This document shows, in pieces, positions 5,955 through 7,030 of a stretch of DNA of 7,030 nucleotides. The stretch lies in assembly GCA_027064745.1 (NCBI GenBank), contig JAMOPD010000360.1:1-7030 (forward strand), given 5' to 3'. The DNA is from Thermococcaceae archaeon (lineage in GTDB: Archaea; Methanobacteriota_B; Thermococci; Thermococcales; Thermococcaceae). Below the pieces are notes generated by a model. That model searched no databases. It was not told the DNA's origin and saw only the letters and a program-made list of their open reading frames with translations. How positions within the stretch are numbered: the stretch's first letter is position 1; each line of letters begins with the position of its first letter. The translations under genes were made by a program, and so were the position numbers.

Positions 5955-6947
5955 ATGATTCCATTTTTTGTTTTAGACCGCAGAGCTAGTTTGGAAATTC
6001 TTAAAGGGTTATTCCTCAAATTTCCAAACCTCAAATTCGGATTAATGACTCATGCAAATGCATCTAGGCAATTTATCGAGCTATTTAGGGCATTTCCATA
6101 TAAAACTCGCTTAAAGTATTTTGATTCATGGGAAGAGATTAATGAAACCAAAATAAACAGAATGCTCAAAAAGAATATTGTAAAAATCTCTGATAGTGGC
6201 GTATTTCAAAAAAACGGCTCAAATCACACTTATGAAGAGCTTTTTGAGAAATATGTTCAGTTAAAAGTCCATTACGGGATTATAAAAGACGTTCTTCACG
6301 ATATGGAAGCTACCCTAAAAAGCGCCGAAGAGGCTATCAATGTCTACGAAGACAACGGGTTTAAGAGAAAATTCAAACTAATAGGCGTGGCTCAAGGAAA
6401 CAATGCTGACGAATACAAAGAATGCTACGAAATGCTCCAAGACCTTGGGTACAAATATATTGCTATTGGTGGATTGTTGAAACGAAATGGCAACAGTAAC
6501 TATGTTACAGTAAGAAGTGAAGAGCTACTACAACAAACAATAAGCTTGATTAGAGATGAGTATTCTCCAGAGTGGCTCTTTGTGTTGGGGGTCTACCATC
6601 CCAGTAGACATGAACTCTTGGATAAGCTTGGAGTCTGGGGTGCAGACTATAAAGGATGGCTTTTCCACTATGATGAGTCCTACAGAAATGCAATAAAGAA
6701 GTTAGAGGTACAAGGAAGAGTAAATAAAGAGATCCGTGAGAAGTACCAGCTATTTCTTAAGCATAAACTTACCTATCTCCAAACAAAAACCCCAGAAAAT
6801 CGAAAAAAGTACTGGGAATCGCGGAAAGAACTCGATAAGACCCTTAAAAAATATGGAACATCCCTTCAAGAACTCAGGTTCAGAGAGGTCAGGGAAAGAC
6901 TAGAAAAAGAAGTTGTAGCAAAAATGCTAGAGAAAGAGACTAAATGA
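5955..6947 (+). CDS. TGT-superfamily protein, DpdA/TgtA5-like (predicted 7-deazaguanine insertion into DNA)
   Basis: This 330-residue protein has a tRNA-guanine transglycosylase TIM barrel. Family signatures in order are KISDSGVFQ (77-85; canonical DSGGFQ, D80 as proton-handling Asp), IIKDVLHDMEATL (109-121) and LIGVAQGNN (142-150; canonical G-I-V-Q-G). They continue with YIAIGGL (168-174) and LGVYHP...GADYKGWLF (211-237), where D231 matches the nucleophilic Asp. It lacks the CxCxxCx(n)H zinc site (the only Cys is C157) and the PUA domain of archaeal tRNA enzymes. The KDVLHDMEATL segment resembles DpdA, which exchanges guanine for preQ0 in DNA. Residues 240-330 are a charged helical tail. AAGGTGGG lies 7 bases before the ATG, and it follows herA by 19 bp. 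Thermococcales make preQ0 for tRNA archaeosine, so substrate should be available. A tRNA target cannot be excluded. Confidence 0.8.
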   Translation: MIPFFVLDRRASLEILKGLFLKFPNLKFGLMTHANASRQFIELFRAFPYKTRLKYFDSWEEINETKINRMLKKNIVKISDSGVFQKNGSNHTYEELFEKYVQLKVHYGIIKDVLHDMEATLKSAEEAINVYEDNGFKRKFKLIGVAQGNNADEYKECYEMLQDLGYKYIAIGGLLKRNGNSNYVTVRSEELLQQTISLIRDEYSPEWLFVLGVYHPSRHELLDKLGVWGADYKGWLFHYDESYRNAIKKLEVQGRVNKEIREKYQLFLKHKLTYLQTKTPENRKKYWESRKELDKTLKKYGTSLQELRFREVRERLEKEVVAKMLEKETK

Positions 6948-6951
6948 CTTC

Positions 6952-7030
6952 TCACTTCTTCCCCTTCGGCTTAAGCCACGCGCCGAGGCCGACCTGCCTC
7001 GTTTTCTGATAGCGTAGATCCTCTTTTTTG
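6952..7030 (-). CDS. polB: Family B DNA polymerase, C-terminal tail (5' part outside window)
   Basis: The last 25 codons of a family B replicative DNA polymerase are read on the minus strand from base 7029 to the TGA at 6954-6952. The tail KKEDLRYQKTRQVGLGAW and the following LKPKGKK match the C-termini I remember for KOD, 9 degrees N and Pfu polymerases. QVGLGAWL is a PIP box (Q-x-x-L-x-x-aromatic-hydrophobic), which docks the polymerase to the PCNA clamp. The gene is native core genome with GC-rich codons and marks the right border of the AT-rich operon. It converges on the TGT-like gene with 4 bp between stop codons. It is partial only because the window ends. Confidence 0.93.
   Translation of the reverse strand, partial: KKEDLRYQKTRQVGLGAWLKPKGKK

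Overview
The window comes from a Thermococcus-like hyperthermophilic archaeon. The best evidence is at the right edge. There, the minus strand ends a family B DNA polymerase with the tail ...EDLRYQKTRQVGLGAWLK..., which is nearly identical to the PCNA-binding tail of Thermococcus/Pyrococcus PolB. Archaeal TATA boxes, GGTG-type Shine-Dalgarno sites and relBE/vapBC modules of Thermococcales type agree with this.

Layout: (1) 1-305, 3' end of a GC-rich HAD-family phosphatase (+). (2) 338-778, a relBE toxin-antitoxin pair (+). (3) 839-1021, a 60-residue antitoxin-like orphan (-), whose stop overlaps the start of a short, probably vestigial ORF. (4) 1088-1691, a vapBC pair (-), with a perfect 15-bp palindrome between its TATA box and its start. 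(5) 1822-6947, a tight AT-rich four-gene operon (+): a DUF6884-like protein, a large divergent NurA nuclease, a HerA-FtsK ATPase and a tRNA-guanine-transglycosylase-like (TGT/DpdA-like) enzyme. (6) 6952-7030, the last 25 codons of polB (-), converging on the operon with only 4 bp between the stops.

The operon is the centre of interest. HerA and NurA form a DNA translocase-nuclease machine. In thermophilic archaea they normally sit with rad50-mre11 and act in end resection, but here they stand apart. TGT-like enzymes of the DpdA type exchange guanine for preQ0 in DNA, and DUF6884-like proteins carry a Cys-containing motif that recalls archaeosine synthase. I infer a compact 7-deazaguanine DNA-modification and HerA-NurA restriction system. 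The TGT-like enzyme, perhaps with the DUF6884-like protein, would mark self DNA, and HerA-NurA would degrade unmarked DNA. This function is inferred from motifs and gene order and is not proven.

The operon is much more AT-rich than both flanks: hand counts gave 20/60 G+C at 2461-2520 and 38/60 at 121-180. It lies beside two toxin-antitoxin modules and an orphan at the 3' side of polB, which fits a horizontally acquired defence island. A second inverted repeat with the same TTGTAT/ATACAA half-sites as the vapBC palindrome sits directly upstream of the operon's TATA box, so the VapB-type repressor might also control the operon. I saw no tRNA, rRNA, CRISPR array, insertion sequence or transposase.
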